Assembly (NCBI GenBank): GCA_965151315.1
Contig: CBCTZG010000008.1
Coordinates: 1-53,358, forward strand
Direction of reading: 5' to 3'
DNA length: 53,358 bases
Source of the DNA: Avimonoglobus sp965151315
GTDB lineage: Bacteria; Bacillota; Clostridia; UBA1381
Notes under the pieces: model-generated
Database searches by the model: none
Told to the model about the DNA's origin: nothing
What the model saw: only the letters and a program-made list of their open reading frames with translations
Program-made: the position numbers and the translations under genes
Shown here: positions 1 through 9,957 of the stretch, in pieces
Position numbering within the stretch: position 1 is the first letter of the stretch
Layout of the letters: each line of letters starts with the position of its first letter

Positions 1-2768
1 TCCTGCTCCCATTCGCCGTTGGACTGTTTGTTTCCGCTGGTCAGCACCGGTATTGCGTCTTCCGCCCGGAAAGTTGCAAAAATGATAGGAGCCAGCCGGT
101 CTTCCCGGCTGTCGTACCAATACGCGAAATCATTGGCTTTAAAATCCGCCACAGCCGGATGGCCAGTATCCCGGGAAACCGCGTACAGCGGATGCATCCG
201 GCAGTCCGTCACCGCGACCTGCTTTCCGGCAATGTTGTATTCTCCCTCCGGCAAAGGCGCAAATACAATGGTTTCTCCGCCGGCCATCCGCCGGTCGATT
301 TCTTCCCGATGCTGGTCATATTCTTTATAGTCTAAAAGCACCGGTGTATAGATCTCCTCCTGCGGGAACACCGTATACGTTTCCTGGGCGTAATGTAAAA
401 GCTGTTTTCCGGCAAATGCACCCATATATACTGTGATCTCCTGCCGGCCGGCTGCAACTTCCGGCGCCGGGAACTGGATAAAGCCCTGGAACACATCGTC
501 CCGTGCCTTCCGCTTCCCGGAATATACAGTCTTTTCCCCGGCCTGCACCATAAACGCTACTGTATCCGCCTGGGGATGATCCTGGCAAAGATAGGCCTCC
601 AGCCGGATCTCTTCCTGGGAATAGAAGCTAAACCGGTCACTGCGGATGCTGCAGTATGTTGGGGAAAGACAGTCCCGATAGGTAAAGTACGCCGGTTTTG
701 GGTTCCGCCGGCAGTCCATAATGGTTTTCATCCAGCCGCTGGGGAATGCATCGATAAACAAATGGATAGCAAAGGTATTCATATGCGGCTGCCGGCGCAT
801 AGCGCCAGTCATGATCTTAGTGGCAAAGGCCTGATGCCGGTGGCTTTCCTTAACCCAGTCCGCCATGGTTTTCGGTTCCTCATAGAAGAAATAGTGGAAA
901 GAGCCGGTCTGCGCCCCAATGATATTTTTCGGATGGAACGGCTCTTTCAGCCATTCCGCCGGATAACTTTCCCGCATGACCTCCGGAAAATCCAGCCCCT
1001 CTGCGCCGAATTCCCCGCAGCCGAAATACCAGCCGGGCTTAATCTCCAGCCAGTAGCCCTTGTGCAGCTTGCCCATGTCGATGCCGTGACCGTTGTACCA
1101 CATGGTATAGCAGTGGTTATCCGGCATCAGGCTGTTGGGGGGATCGTAGTCCCCGTCTACATGCTTGGTTACCCGATCCGGGTTTTCCAAATGCACCGCC
1201 GTATCCGCCGCCTGAAAAAAGGCCATCATCTCCGGCCGGGACAGCATCCGGTTGGGCATATTTTTGGAATTTGGAAACGGCTCATTGATATAGCTGTCCA
1301 AAATACAGCAGGGATGGGAACGGACCAAGTGCTCCATTTCCCCAACCTGCCGGATTGCTTCACAGTACTGGTTGATCCGGATGGTGCCGAACAGCGGCAG
1401 GTCAGTCTGCACCATGAGCCCCAGCCGGTCGCAGTAATCGTAGATCTCCTCCTGCACCGGCCGCTGGGTGATCCGCAGGAAGTTCATATTGCAGATTTTC
1501 GCCAGCAGGATATCGTCGATCAGCTGATCAAAATCCCCCCGCAGCACATCCTGCTGCTCAAAGCCCATGGTATTGGCCCCCCGCAGCCGGATTTCCCGGC
1601 CGTTGAGCAAAAAACGGCCCTTCGGCGTACTGTCTAATTCCTGGGCAAAATCCCGAACACCAAACTGCCGCGTCTTAACAGACTGTACCTGGCCGTCTAC
1701 CAGGAGTTTGACCTGGATTTGGTACAGATACGGCGTCTCCGGCTGCCAGATTTTCGGGTCCGGCAGGCTGATAGGCAGGATAAACCGGTTATAGCCAATC
1801 GCTAGCTTCAGCGGCGTCCCACGGCCCAGCTTCCCCTCCGCCAGCAGCTGGGCAATGGTCAGGGTATCACCCACGCCAGCTTCAATATTGGTGGCAGGCT
1901 GAATGACCAAGTCTTCAAATACCGTTTCCTGGAAGTTCTGTCCGTATAAGGACAGGGAAAACGCCACGTCCTTTTCCTCAATTGTACTGCCGCAGCATTC
2001 TACCCAGATCTCGCTTGCGTTACTGTTAACCCGGGGGAATATGTCGGTAATATATTCCGGCCTGCGGATCTCGGCGAATACCCGGTTATAAATGCCAAAC
2101 CCCGGCGGGCAATGGTGCCACCCGATCTGCGGGTCGTCCCAGCCCAGGCCGGTAGCCGCATAGATTTTGTCGCCGGTAGTTTCACCCTGAGGGCTTTTCG
2201 TGCCGCCCATAATAAAATCATTGCGGACAATCACCCGCAGCGCATTTTTCCCTACAGCCGCGTAATCTGTCACATCAAATTCAAAGGGCGCGAAAAAACC
2301 CTCGTGGCTGCCGGCATAGCAGCCGTTTATGTACGCCTCCGCCCGGTAGTCTACACCTTGGAAGCATAGAAATACCCGTTCCCCGGAAAATTCCGGCAGA
2401 ACAAATTCCGCTTCATAAACCGCTGTCTGCCGGCCTGTAGGGCCGCCGTAATGCGGGATTGTAACCCGTGTTTTTTCCCCGCCGTTTAAGCTGTAATCAA
2501 ATTCCTGGATAGGGATCTGCCGGGTCAGCGGTTCCGGCGCCGGCGCGAAATTTTGTAAAAATGGCTGGTAATATTCCTTTTGCCTGGCCAATTCCGCCAA
2601 AAGCTGTTCCTTGGTATGCATTTTTTCATAAGGCGAAAAGGCCGCCTCCGCTCCCGGCTCCAACGGGATTTCCGGGCCGTCCAGCGCCATTGGCACAACC
2701 TCTTCTAGTCCTCGGTCCTGCGCGGCGCTGTATCCTGCAGCGATTTGCGCAAATTGATCGTCCGCCAT
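1..2768 (-). CDS. Family 2 glycoside hydrolase (beta-galactosidase/beta-glucuronidase type), 3' end beyond the window
   Basis: At least 922 residues are visible; the reading frame is still open at the left edge, so the C-terminus is missing. The N-terminal part (about residues 80-190) reads as a GH2 sugar-binding jelly roll. It is followed by an immunoglobulin-like region and a TIM barrel. The acid/base glutamate sits in SYINEP (Glu496) and the nucleophile in CGEFGAEG (Glu586), both in the usual order for GH2 enzymes. There is no signal peptide, so it should act in the cytoplasm on imported oligosaccharide. The ATG start is set by AAAGGAG ten bases upstream. It is the last visible gene of the sugar operon that begins at 9833. 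The exact sugar (galactoside, glucuronide or mannoside) cannot be told from sequence. Confidence 0.9.
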   Translation of the reverse strand, partial: MADDQFAQIAAGYSAAQDRGLEEVVPMALDGPEIPLEPGAEAAFSPYEKMHTKEQLLAELARQKEYYQPFLQNFAPAPEPLTRQIPIQEFDYSLNGGEKTRVTIPHYGGPTGRQTAVYEAEFVLPEFSGERVFLCFQGVDYRAEAYINGCYAGSHEGFFAPFEFDVTDYAAVGKNALRVIVRNDFIMGGTKSPQGETTGDKIYAATGLGWDDPQIGWHHCPPGFGIYNRVFAEIRRPEYITDIFPRVNSNASEIWVECCGSTIEEKDVAFSLSLYGQNFQETVFEDLVIQPATNIEAGVGDTLTIAQLLAEGKLGRGTPLKLAIGYNRFILPISLPDPKIWQPETPYLYQIQVKLLVDGQVQSVKTRQFGVRDFAQELDSTPKGRFLLNGREIRLRGANTMGFEQQDVLRGDFDQLIDDILLAKICNMNFLRITQRPVQEEIYDYCDRLGLMVQTDLPLFGTIRINQYCEAIRQVGEMEHLVRSHPCCILDSYINEPFPNSKNMPNRMLSRPEMMAFFQAADTAVHLENPDRVTKHVDGDYDPPNSLMPDNHCYTMWYNGHGIDMGKLHKGYWLEIKPGWYFGCGEFGAEGLDFPEVMRESYPAEWLKEPFHPKNIIGAQTGSFHYFFYEEPKTMADWVKESHRHQAFATKIMTGAMRRQPHMNTFAIHLFIDAFPSGWMKTIMDCRRNPKPAYFTYRDCLSPTYCSIRSDRFSFYSQEEIRLEAYLCQDHPQADTVAFMVQAGEKTVYSGKRKARDDVFQGFIQFPAPEVAAGRQEITVYMGAFAGKQLLHYAQETYTVFPQEEIYTPVLLDYKEYDQHREEIDRRMAGGETIVFAPLPEGEYNIAGKQVAVTDCRMHPLYAVSRDTGHPAVADFKANDFAYWYDSREDRLAPIIFATFRAEDAIPVLTSGNKQSNGEWEQ

Positions 2769-2816
2769 AAATCCGATACTCCTTTCATCACCCGTTGCTC
2801 CCGGGTAAATTTTATA

Positions 2817-4604
2817 TTATTGTACATCCTGCGGCGCGTTTGCACAAGCCCTATTTTCAAAATTTTCCGCTGTTTTTCCCTGCAGCGGCAGGGTCATAAT
2901 AATATCTGTATACTGGCCGGGTTCAGACTGGATAGAAACGCCGTATCCTTCTCCAAATAATAGCTGGATCCGTTCCTGGATATTATAAAGTCCCACGCCA
3001 TGCCTGCTGGTGGTTTTATTCTGCAGTACCCGGGTGATATCCGCCTGGGACATACCTACCCCGTTATCATAGACCGCGATTTCCAAGCAATCCGCCGCGA
3101 CGCCGGCCCGGACGCATACCCGGGCGCTTGCGTCATTTCTGCTCAGCCGCTCAGCCAAACCGTGCATAACCGCGTTTTCCACCAGGGGCTGGATCAGCAT
3201 GGTCGGGATATAGCAGTCCAAGGTTTCCGGGGGAATATCATACGTAATGGACAGTGCGTTTTGGTAACGCAGATTCAGAAGCTCCGCATAGTCCCGCACC
3301 AGCTCCATTTCCTCCGCCAGCGCCACATAGGTATCTGTCCGGGAAAAGGCGTTCTTCAGTACCCGGTTTAGAACCAGCATAATTTTAGAAATTTCCTGCT
3401 GTCCATTTTTAATCGCCATAATCCGGATCGTGGCCAGAGTATTGTACAGGAAATGGGGATTGATCTGATACCGGAGCGCCCGAAAATCCGCATCCTTTTT
3501 CTCCCGTTCCCGGTTTTTGGCGTTTTCGATCATAATATGGATCTGCTCCGTCATTTTATTAAAGCCTGCGGTGATCCTGGCTACCTCGTCAACCCCTTTT
3601 ACCGGGAGTTTCGTGTAAAGGTTCTGGTCGCCGAAATTTTTCATGGTATTGCTCAGCGCCTTAATCGGTTCCGTAATTTTCTTAGAAATCACGATATACA
3701 CCGCCATGACCGCCAAAAGCAGCACCAGGATTAAAAAACCGCACAATACCGCAATGGAATACGCGCTTTGATAGTATTCCGCAGCATTATAGATTTTAAT
3801 AAACTTAAAGCCGGTAATAGGTGAGCTATAGTGGGAAAAAAGATATTTTTTGTGATTGGACTTTGTTTCAAACAGCCCGTCAGACTCAGAAAAAATTTTC
3901 GTCATAATGTCAATATCGCTTGCGATATTGCTGTATTCCGCTTCCTGGTTGCTGCTGACCAGCTTTCCCTTTTCGTCCAGGATACAGATGATATTATCGT
4001 CAGACAGGGCCTGGATAATATCCTCAAAGGTGCTTTTCCCGATAAAAATATAAACATTGGAGATCAGCGAATAGTCCTGATTGCTGTCAAACCGGTTCAG
4101 CGTCATGGTTGCGACCATTAGATTTTCCCCAATCCCGGCATGGGCGCTGTAATCGTCAATATTATACCAGGTAATGGTTTCCGGCTCCCGGCTCATGCCC
4201 GCACTGATGATCTTCAGCCGGTCAAAATTTTGGATGTCCGTTTGGTATGCATACAGCTTTTGCTGTGCGTTTTCAAAAATGACCCCCTTAATTTCATCCG
4301 TCCCCATGCTGATTTTATCCATCACTGCGTTAAACCTGTTTTGGTCCTGAGTATTGCTTTCCAGCATTTTAATCAGCTCTTCGTTGACGCTGATGTGGTC
4401 AATAAACCGCTGGATCTTTTTTGTTTTTTCATAAACGGCATTGTCCACGCTTTTCAGCTGGACCTGGGTTTCCTGCTCTGACTGCTTACGCAGGGTATAG
4501 ACCGTAATGCCAATCGAGCAGGCGCTGATCAAAATAATAGGGACTAAGGAAATGACGATAAACAGAAGCACGAAGCTTTTTTCGATGCTGTTCTCCCGGA
4601 ACAC
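2817..4604 (-). CDS. YesM-type sensor histidine kinase
   Basis: 595 residues. A first membrane segment lies at about residues 10-36. It is followed by a large extracellular sensor region (about 37-285) that looks like a Cache-type domain, a second membrane segment (about 290-315) and a HAMP linker. The cytoplasmic kinase belongs to the His_kinase (LytS/YesM) class: the phospho-accepting histidine is in YQINPHFLYNTL, the N box is QPLVENAVMHG, and the G box includes GVGLYNIQER. It starts with GTG, seven bases after the stop of the response regulator, behind a G-rich ribosome binding site. The arrangement implies it senses an extracellular sugar or binding-protein complex and phosphorylates the adjacent YesN-type regulator. 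The ligand is unknown. Confidence 0.93.
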   Translation of the reverse strand: MFRENSIEKSFVLLFIVISLVPIILISACSIGITVYTLRKQSEQETQVQLKSVDNAVYEKTKKIQRFIDHISVNEELIKMLESNTQDQNRFNAVMDKISMGTDEIKGVIFENAQQKLYAYQTDIQNFDRLKIISAGMSREPETITWYNIDDYSAHAGIGENLMVATMTLNRFDSNQDYSLISNVYIFIGKSTFEDIIQALSDDNIICILDEKGKLVSSNQEAEYSNIASDIDIMTKIFSESDGLFETKSNHKKYLFSHYSSPITGFKFIKIYNAAEYYQSAYSIAVLCGFLILVLLLAVMAVYIVISKKITEPIKALSNTMKNFGDQNLYTKLPVKGVDEVARITAGFNKMTEQIHIMIENAKNREREKKDADFRALRYQINPHFLYNTLATIRIMAIKNGQQEISKIMLVLNRVLKNAFSRTDTYVALAEEMELVRDYAELLNLRYQNALSITYDIPPETLDCYIPTMLIQPLVENAVMHGLAERLSRNDASARVCVRAGVAADCLEIAVYDNGVGMSQADITRVLQNKTTSRHGVGLYNIQERIQLLFGEGYGVSIQSEPGQYTDIIMTLPLQGKTAENFENRACANAPQDVQ

Positions 4605-4611
4605 GTCTCCC

Positions 4612-6135
4612 TTACCCCCTTTCTACGTCCTTGGGCCATTTGTTGTAGTACTTCATAAAGCTCCGGCTAAAATTGGCATAATTGTTATACCCCACCATTT
4701 CAGAAATTTCATACAGCAAAAAGTCTGTGTCCTGGATCAGCCGCAGCGCTTCCCGCATCCGGATATCCGTCAGATATTTTTTAAAATTCTCACCTGTTTT
4801 CTGTGTAAACAGCCGGCTGAGTTTTTTATAATCGATCTGGAATTCGTCCGCAATGGTCTGCAGGGAAATATCCTTACTGTAGTTTTCCTGGATGTATTTT
4901 TGTACCTTGGTCACTACATTGGAGCTGTATCCAAACATCCCCGCCAGCTTTTGCAAAACTTCAGCAAAATAGGCGTTCAGCTCATCCAACGTACCGCCCC
5001 GGATGATCCGTTCAAACCGCCCGGGCTCCAGCTTGAATTTTTCATGGGTATTGGAAAAATGGGTCAGTACAACAAAATAGCTGCGGTAAATCTCGATCAG
5101 CCGGTCCAAGTCATGGATCGAAGCCTCCCGGAGCATGAATTTGTCTGCCTGCCGGTTTAAGGCGTCAAAATCAAAGTCAAACACCAGGTTCTCAAATTCC
5201 AAAATCAGCTTGGATGGGTCAGCCGGGAGCCGGCTATGCTCCTGCGCCAGCACTTCGTAATCATAGACCTTATCCCGCCCCAAAACAAAGGAATATTTTG
5301 CCGCGTGCCGGGCCTTGTCATGCAGCCCCGCCAATTCCTTTTCGCTTTCCGCCGTCCCGCAAAACCCGCCCTCTGTAATAAATTTCAGGCTTTGCTCCAG
5401 GCTGTTCCGGACAACTGCGGCAAGATCCCACACATTCTGTACCGCCTGCCCCCGTTCATCGGCGGAAACAATAAACACCAGCTGGTCATAGTCTTCAAAA
5501 AAACATTCCGCTATCGGTTTTTCCGCCAGAATCTCGTCTAATATATTCATAATCCCATACTTGAGCAGTTCCCGGTCTCCTTGATACTGGGTCTTTAGAA
5601 TGGTCTCATAATTCACTAGGTTGACCGCCAGCAGGATCTTATACCGAAAAATCCGCAGAGACAGCGTCTTTTGGTATTCCTCCAGCGGCCGCATCCCGCC
5701 CCAGACAATTTCCTTTAAGGCCGGCTCCTTCCGGTCAATCCCTGTTTTGAAATGATATGCTGAATCTGTGTATTTCATTTTTAATATATAATTTTTCAAC
5801 TCGTCCGGATCCAGCTCTGTTTTCAGGAAATAATCGGTAGCGCCTAGCTTAAATGCGTTTTTTACCAAATAAAAATCGTTGTATCCACTGATAATAACAA
5901 ATTTTGTTTTAATATTTTTCTCCAGCGCCCGCTCAATTAGCTCTAACCCGTTCATTACAGGCATGTTAATATCGGTCAGCGCTACGCTGGGCGCGGCTGC
6001 CTCCATGGCCTGCAAGGCGGAAGCGCCGTCGTGATATACCCCGGCTACCGTTACGTCGATGGAGGCCCAGTCAATAAAATTGGCCAAAAAATCCGCCATA
6101 AACGGTTCATCCTCTATAATCATTATGGAAAACAC
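4612..6135 (-). CDS. YesN-type response regulator with AraC DNA-binding domain
   Basis: 507 residues. The N-terminal receiver domain carries the acidic pocket IIEDE and the phospho-acceptor Asp55 in TDINMPVMNG, with the conserved lysine in FLKTELDP. A long central region (about 140-400) of the YesN type follows. The C-terminal AraC/XylS double helix-turn-helix is visible as DISLQTIADEFQIDYKKLSRLFTQ-like and MVGYNNYANFSRSF-like helices. Translation probably starts at GTG with AAAGGGGGT just upstream; an ATG four codons later is the alternative. It sits between the binding-protein gene and the kinase gene, and most likely activates this carbohydrate operon. Confidence 0.93.
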   Translation of the reverse strand: MFSIMIIEDEPFMADFLANFIDWASIDVTVAGVYHDGASALQAMEAAAPSVALTDINMPVMNGLELIERALEKNIKTKFVIISGYNDFYLVKNAFKLGATDYFLKTELDPDELKNYILKMKYTDSAYHFKTGIDRKEPALKEIVWGGMRPLEEYQKTLSLRIFRYKILLAVNLVNYETILKTQYQGDRELLKYGIMNILDEILAEKPIAECFFEDYDQLVFIVSADERGQAVQNVWDLAAVVRNSLEQSLKFITEGGFCGTAESEKELAGLHDKARHAAKYSFVLGRDKVYDYEVLAQEHSRLPADPSKLILEFENLVFDFDFDALNRQADKFMLREASIHDLDRLIEIYRSYFVVLTHFSNTHEKFKLEPGRFERIIRGGTLDELNAYFAEVLQKLAGMFGYSSNVVTKVQKYIQENYSKDISLQTIADEFQIDYKKLSRLFTQKTGENFKKYLTDIRMREALRLIQDTDFLLYEISEMVGYNNYANFSRSFMKYYNKWPKDVERG

Positions 6136-6215
6136 GCCGGCACCCCCTTTCCTCTATCTTTTGCTTTTTATCCAAAATATAAACAAAATTTTATGATCAT
6201 TAAACCAGCTGCTCT

Positions 6216-6242
6216 GGAGCGGTTTCCGGCAAAAACCGCTCC
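6216..6242 (-). terminator. Second of two related hairpins between binding protein and regulator genes
   Basis: A 10-bp perfect stem (GGAGCGGTTT with AAACCGCTCC) has a seven-base loop. It lies in the 169-base gap between the binding-protein stop and the regulator start. On the minus strand there is no clean T-run after it, so it may attenuate or protect the transcript rather than fully terminate. It shares the core GAGCGG with the neighbouring hairpin at 6270-6295. Confidence 0.45.
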
Positions 6243-6269
6243 AAAACAAGCTTCTTTTTTACGCACGTC

Positions 6270-6295
6270 GAGCGGAAATCAAATAATTTCCGCTC
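6270..6295 (-). terminator. First hairpin downstream of the binding-protein gene
   Basis: A 10-bp perfect stem (GAGCGGAAAT with ATTTCCGCTC) has a six-base loop. It begins about ten bases after the binding-protein stop codon. No strong T-run follows on the minus strand. A stabilising or partially terminating structure would explain high binding-protein mRNA relative to the downstream two-component genes. Confidence 0.45.
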
Positions 6296-6304
6296 AACAT
6301 CTGT

Positions 6305-7849
6305 TTATTGATTTTTATACTCCTGCGCCCAGGCATCGATCTGCTTCTGCAGCTCCTCAATAATCTTATCAGATCCAGCAGTCTTCATCTTAGCGATCAT
6401 TTCGTCATATTTTGCTTCCCAATCCGGCAAAGAGCCTTGCTTTAAGGTTTTGCCGTACTCGTCGATGACTGTGGTTACCTGCGCGATGTAGGTCTTTATG
6501 CTATCCAAATCCGGTTTGAAGCCCATCGCCGGGGAAATCGTCGCCTTGCCGTTTACCTCGTCCTGCAGGAACTGGTTCCAGCCGTCCGGATCCGCGTTGG
6601 TCTCATAGGCGTTAAATACATTTCCCAATACCCAGCAGCTGGCGGAATACTTGGTCACATTCCCCTGGGTGGCCAGCGATGTGTCAATCTTGTTTTCGCC
6701 GATCTTTTTATAGTGCTCGCCCTCAATTCCATATGCCAGCAGATTCAAAAGCTCCGCGCCCTTGGGCGTATTCATTAGGGTGATCAACTGCATGGCCCGC
6801 TCCGGATGCTGCGCCGTGCTGGGGATTACCGTTGAGGTGTTGCTCTGGGAGCAGCTGATGAAATAATCCGGCTCGCAGGGAACGTAATACTCGTTGACCG
6901 TCTTGCCTTCATAATCCTGGTTCTTTAAATCATAAAAGCCATGCATATGCAGTGTGTAATCGTCCGTAGAGCCTACGGTTACCTCGTCTGCAGTGCTTGC
7001 GATATCCTTGCGGATATAACCCTTTTCATACCATTCGTGCATCTTCTGATAAGTGATCTTCATGGAATCCTGCTCTAACACATTCAGAACCTGCAAGCTT
7101 TCATCCGTCTTTTTAATTACAAAAGGCAGCGTTTCCGACAACAGCTGGTCATAGCCTTTCCGTTCGCCCAGCCAGGCGATATTTTCCGGGTTAACACCTT
7201 TTTGGAGCGCGTTGTTATCTTTGAGGATCTTTAAATATTCCTCAATTACATCGTAATCTTCCGCTGTTGTAAATTCATGGGAATAGGTCGTATCAATAAT
7301 CTTTTGTTCCAGTTCGTCTGATAAGTATTTATCCGCTTGGTCTTTATTGAGGATCAGCCCCAGCCGCAGAGAGTTCATCATCTGATAGTTGGGCACGGAA
7401 TAGATTTTTCCGTCATATTTTGCTTTTTCCCAAACCCAGTCCGGCAGCTCTGCCTTTAGCTCCTGTCCATACTCGTTCAGCAGATCATCCAGCTCCATAA
7501 AGGCGCCGTTTGCAATCTCACTGGAATATGTGCTGACATAGCCTGTCCACGCGATATCCACTGGTTCCTGGGACGCCATTTTCAGCTTCCATTTTTCCGC
7601 GTAATCCGCGCCGGATATCGCTTCAAATTCCACCGTGGTATTGGGCAGATAATCGGCCAACCGCTCGTTGAACTTATCCCACACCTTTTGGGTATCATCC
7701 TGCATCTCGCCCATGTATACCCATTTTAAGGTCACCTGCTCCGTCCCATCGTCCTTTGCGGCCTGCTTCTTTTCCCCGCAGCCGGAAAGCATTGATACCG
7801 AAGCGGCTGCCGCCAGAGAAAACGCCAGGATCCTTTTCCATGTTTTCAT
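6305..7849 (-). CDS. Carbohydrate ABC transporter substrate-binding lipoprotein
   Basis: 514 residues from the chosen ATG, which has GGAG seven bases upstream; a longer frame of twelve more codons has no such site. The N-terminus MKTWKRILAFSLAAAASV continues into a lipobox ending LSGC, so it should be lipid-anchored outside the membrane. The rest resembles family 1 extracellular solute-binding proteins of the large type that partner LplB/LplC permeases. The C-terminal third resembles the DUF3502 group, but this is a weak impression. It is transcribed with both permeases upstream and a YesN/YesM pair downstream. No ATPase gene is present; such systems usually share a general MsmX-type ATPase. 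Confidence 0.92.
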   Translation of the reverse strand: MKTWKRILAFSLAAAASVSMLSGCGEKKQAAKDDGTEQVTLKWVYMGEMQDDTQKVWDKFNERLADYLPNTTVEFEAISGADYAEKWKLKMASQEPVDIAWTGYVSTYSSEIANGAFMELDDLLNEYGQELKAELPDWVWEKAKYDGKIYSVPNYQMMNSLRLGLILNKDQADKYLSDELEQKIIDTTYSHEFTTAEDYDVIEEYLKILKDNNALQKGVNPENIAWLGERKGYDQLLSETLPFVIKKTDESLQVLNVLEQDSMKITYQKMHEWYEKGYIRKDIASTADEVTVGSTDDYTLHMHGFYDLKNQDYEGKTVNEYYVPCEPDYFISCSQSNTSTVIPSTAQHPERAMQLITLMNTPKGAELLNLLAYGIEGEHYKKIGENKIDTSLATQGNVTKYSASCWVLGNVFNAYETNADPDGWNQFLQDEVNGKATISPAMGFKPDLDSIKTYIAQVTTVIDEYGKTLKQGSLPDWEAKYDEMIAKMKTAGSDKIIEELQKQIDAWAQEYKNQ

Positions 7850-7949
7850 ATAAACACTCCATTCCGCCGCTGATGGCCGCGGCATTTTATTTTATTTTCC
7901 CTCCGCCCGCCATCCCGGCAGATTGGGACGCCCGGCTTCCCGGACGATT

Positions 7950-8858
7950 TTATCCTTTTACGGCTCCCACTGTTAAGCCCTTGGTAAAATATTTCTGGAA
8001 GAAGGGGAATACCACCAGCATGGGGCCCGCAGCAATAATCGCCATAGCAAACCGCATTGCCTCCGTGGGCGCGTCCTTCATGGCAGAAGTTACGTTTACG
8101 CCGGAGGAGGCCAGGGATTTGACAAACTCCGCTTCCCGGAGGATCCTCTGCAGCATGTATTGCAGGGAATACAGCTTCGGATCCTGGATATAAATCAGGG
8201 ATGTGTTCCAGTCATTCCACCGGTTCAGCACAGTAAACAGGCTGATCGTAGCAATAACCGGCTTGGACAGCGGCAGAACGATAAAGAAGAATATCTTGAA
8301 CTCTGACGCGCCGTCCAGCTTTGCCGATTCCACCAAGGAATCCGGCAAGCCTTGGAAAAATGTCCGAATAATGATGATATACCAAGCATTCAAAAGCCCC
8401 GTCGCCATATAGATCATGAAGGAGTTCCCAATGTGCAGATACTGCGTACAAAGGATATACGTAGGGATCAGCCCGCCGCCGAACAGCATGGTAAAATAAA
8501 TGTAAAAAGTGATCTGCTTCCGCCACCGGAACTCCCGCCGGGAAATGGAATAGGCCACGATAGCCATCAGGAATACCCCGATTACTGTGCCCAGCACCGA
8601 GCTTAGGATCGTTACCTTGTAGGAGTTGATCAGCTGGGTCGGGTTGGCAAGGATCATCTCATACGCCTTAGCGTCAAATACCTTAGGGAACAGCGTATAC
8701 CCATATTGGGCAATACTATCCTCCGCTGAAAAGGATATGGAAATCACATAGATAAACGGGATGATATATGTCAGGGACACCAGGATAAAAAACAGGTGTA
8801 TCCAGATATTTTCCGGCTTATGCTCCAGGGAATGCAGCTTTTTCTTTCTTTTCCGCAT
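7950..8858 (-). CDS. Carbohydrate ABC transporter permease, LplC/YtcP type
   Basis: 302 residues with six predicted membrane helices. The first begins near residue 20 after a basic, lysine-rich N-terminus. The cytoplasmic EAA loop that docks the ATPase reads ESAKLDGASEFKIFFFIVLP. Start ATG has AAAAGGAG upstream. It begins 21 bases after the stop of the LplB-type permease, as a standard pair, and the 100-base gap to the binding-protein gene contains a short GC-rich hairpin. It forms half of the heterodimeric channel for the oligosaccharide bound by the adjacent lipoprotein. Confidence 0.93.
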   Translation of the reverse strand: MRKRKKKLHSLEHKPENIWIHLFFILVSLTYIIPFIYVISISFSAEDSIAQYGYTLFPKVFDAKAYEMILANPTQLINSYKVTILSSVLGTVIGVFLMAIVAYSISRREFRWRKQITFYIYFTMLFGGGLIPTYILCTQYLHIGNSFMIYMATGLLNAWYIIIIRTFFQGLPDSLVESAKLDGASEFKIFFFIVLPLSKPVIATISLFTVLNRWNDWNTSLIYIQDPKLYSLQYMLQRILREAEFVKSLASSGVNVTSAMKDAPTEAMRFAMAIIAAGPMLVVFPFFQKYFTKGLTVGAVKG

Positions 8859-8879
8859 AATACACGCTCCTTTTCCCGC

Positions 8880-9833
8880 TTAAAACATCGCGTTTTCCGG
8901 CGCGATTTTCCGAATGACGGCATTCGCGCCCACTACCATAAACAGGCCCACAAAGGACTGGAAAAATCCAACCGCTGAGGTAATACCCACATCCCCGGTC
9001 CGCAGCCCGCGGTAAACATAGGTATCAATAATATCCGTAGCGGGGTACAGCGCGCCGATATCTCGGGGAACCTGATAGAACAGGCCAAAATCTCCCCGGA
9101 AAATACTGCCCATATTATTGATGATCAAAATCGTGACCAGCGGCAGCAGGGATGGAATAGAAATATGCCGGATCTGCTGCCACTTATTGGCGCCGTCCAG
9201 GCTGGCCGCCTCAAACAGAGACTCGTCTACCGCCATCAAAGCCGCGTAATACATGATTGAATTCATACCCACTGTTTTCCAGACCTGGCTGTAGGTCAGG
9301 ATAAACGGCCAGTATTTTGGGTCTGAGTACCAGTCCTGGGTAGGGATATGCAAAACATCAAACACCCGGTTTACAACGCCCAGCACCGGGTTAAGCAGAA
9401 TATATGTAATGTAGCTGACAATAACCCAAGACAGGAAGTTTGGCAGGATCATCAGTGTCTGATACGTTTTTAAGGCAATCTTTTTCCGGATTTCAAACAG
9501 CAATAGCGCAATGGCCACACCGCAGATTACCCCCATTACAATAAATAGGATCCCATAGCCAACCGTATTGCGGGTGATCCGCCAGGCGTCCTGTGATTCA
9601 AAAAAGAATTTAAAGTTATTGAATCCACACCATTCGCTGCCAAATATCCCCTCATTATACTTATAATCTTTAAACGCAATAATAATTCCAAACATGGGAA
9701 TATAGTTCATAATAAAATAATAAATCAGCGCCGGCAGCGCCAAAAGCAAAAGCTCCCAGTGCTCCTTGCCGGCCCGTTTCCGCTTTGGCTTGGCAGTACC
9801 GCTTCGGATCGCCGCGCCCGCATTGTTTCCCAT
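8880..9833 (-). CDS. Carbohydrate ABC transporter permease, LplB type
   Basis: 317 residues and first gene of the operon. After a basic N-terminus there are six hydrophobic helices. The EAA loop is EAASLDGANKWQQIRHISIP. The ATG is preceded by GGAGGAGG at good spacing, and a near-consensus promoter lies about 50 bases upstream (9878-9906). Together with the LplC-type partner it should form the membrane channel of a CUT1-type importer for oligosaccharides. The substrate is probably the glycoside hydrolysed by the GH2 enzyme at the end of the operon. Confidence 0.93.
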   Translation of the reverse strand: MGNNAGAAIRSGTAKPKRKRAGKEHWELLLLALPALIYYFIMNYIPMFGIIIAFKDYKYNEGIFGSEWCGFNNFKFFFESQDAWRITRNTVGYGILFIVMGVICGVAIALLLFEIRKKIALKTYQTLMILPNFLSWVIVSYITYILLNPVLGVVNRVFDVLHIPTQDWYSDPKYWPFILTYSQVWKTVGMNSIMYYAALMAVDESLFEAASLDGANKWQQIRHISIPSLLPLVTILIINNMGSIFRGDFGLFYQVPRDIGALYPATDIIDTYVYRGLRTGDVGITSAVGFFQSFVGLFMVVGANAVIRKIAPENAMF

Positions 9834-9877
9834 GAAAATCCTCCTCCATAACGCTTGATGCGATTCTTTTCATGCTC

Positions 9878-9906
9878 ATTATATAAATTTACGCTTTTTA
9901 AGTAAA
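9878..9906 (-). promoter_or_regulatory. Sigma-A promoter of the sugar operon
   Basis: On the minus strand, TTTACT (-35, 9901-9906) and a perfect TATAAT (-10, 9878-9883) are separated by exactly 17 bases. It lies between the yjbQ terminator and the lplB-type start. Confidence 0.8.
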
Positions 9907-9957
9907 TGATATTTTTCCCACCTTCTTTGCACTTTTCTAAAAACATCGAAAAACAGC

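Noticed and set aside
576..1637. Long plus-strand frame of 353 codons
   Set aside because: It is antisense to the GH2 gene, whose catalytic motifs are on the minus strand; no ribosome binding site or family.
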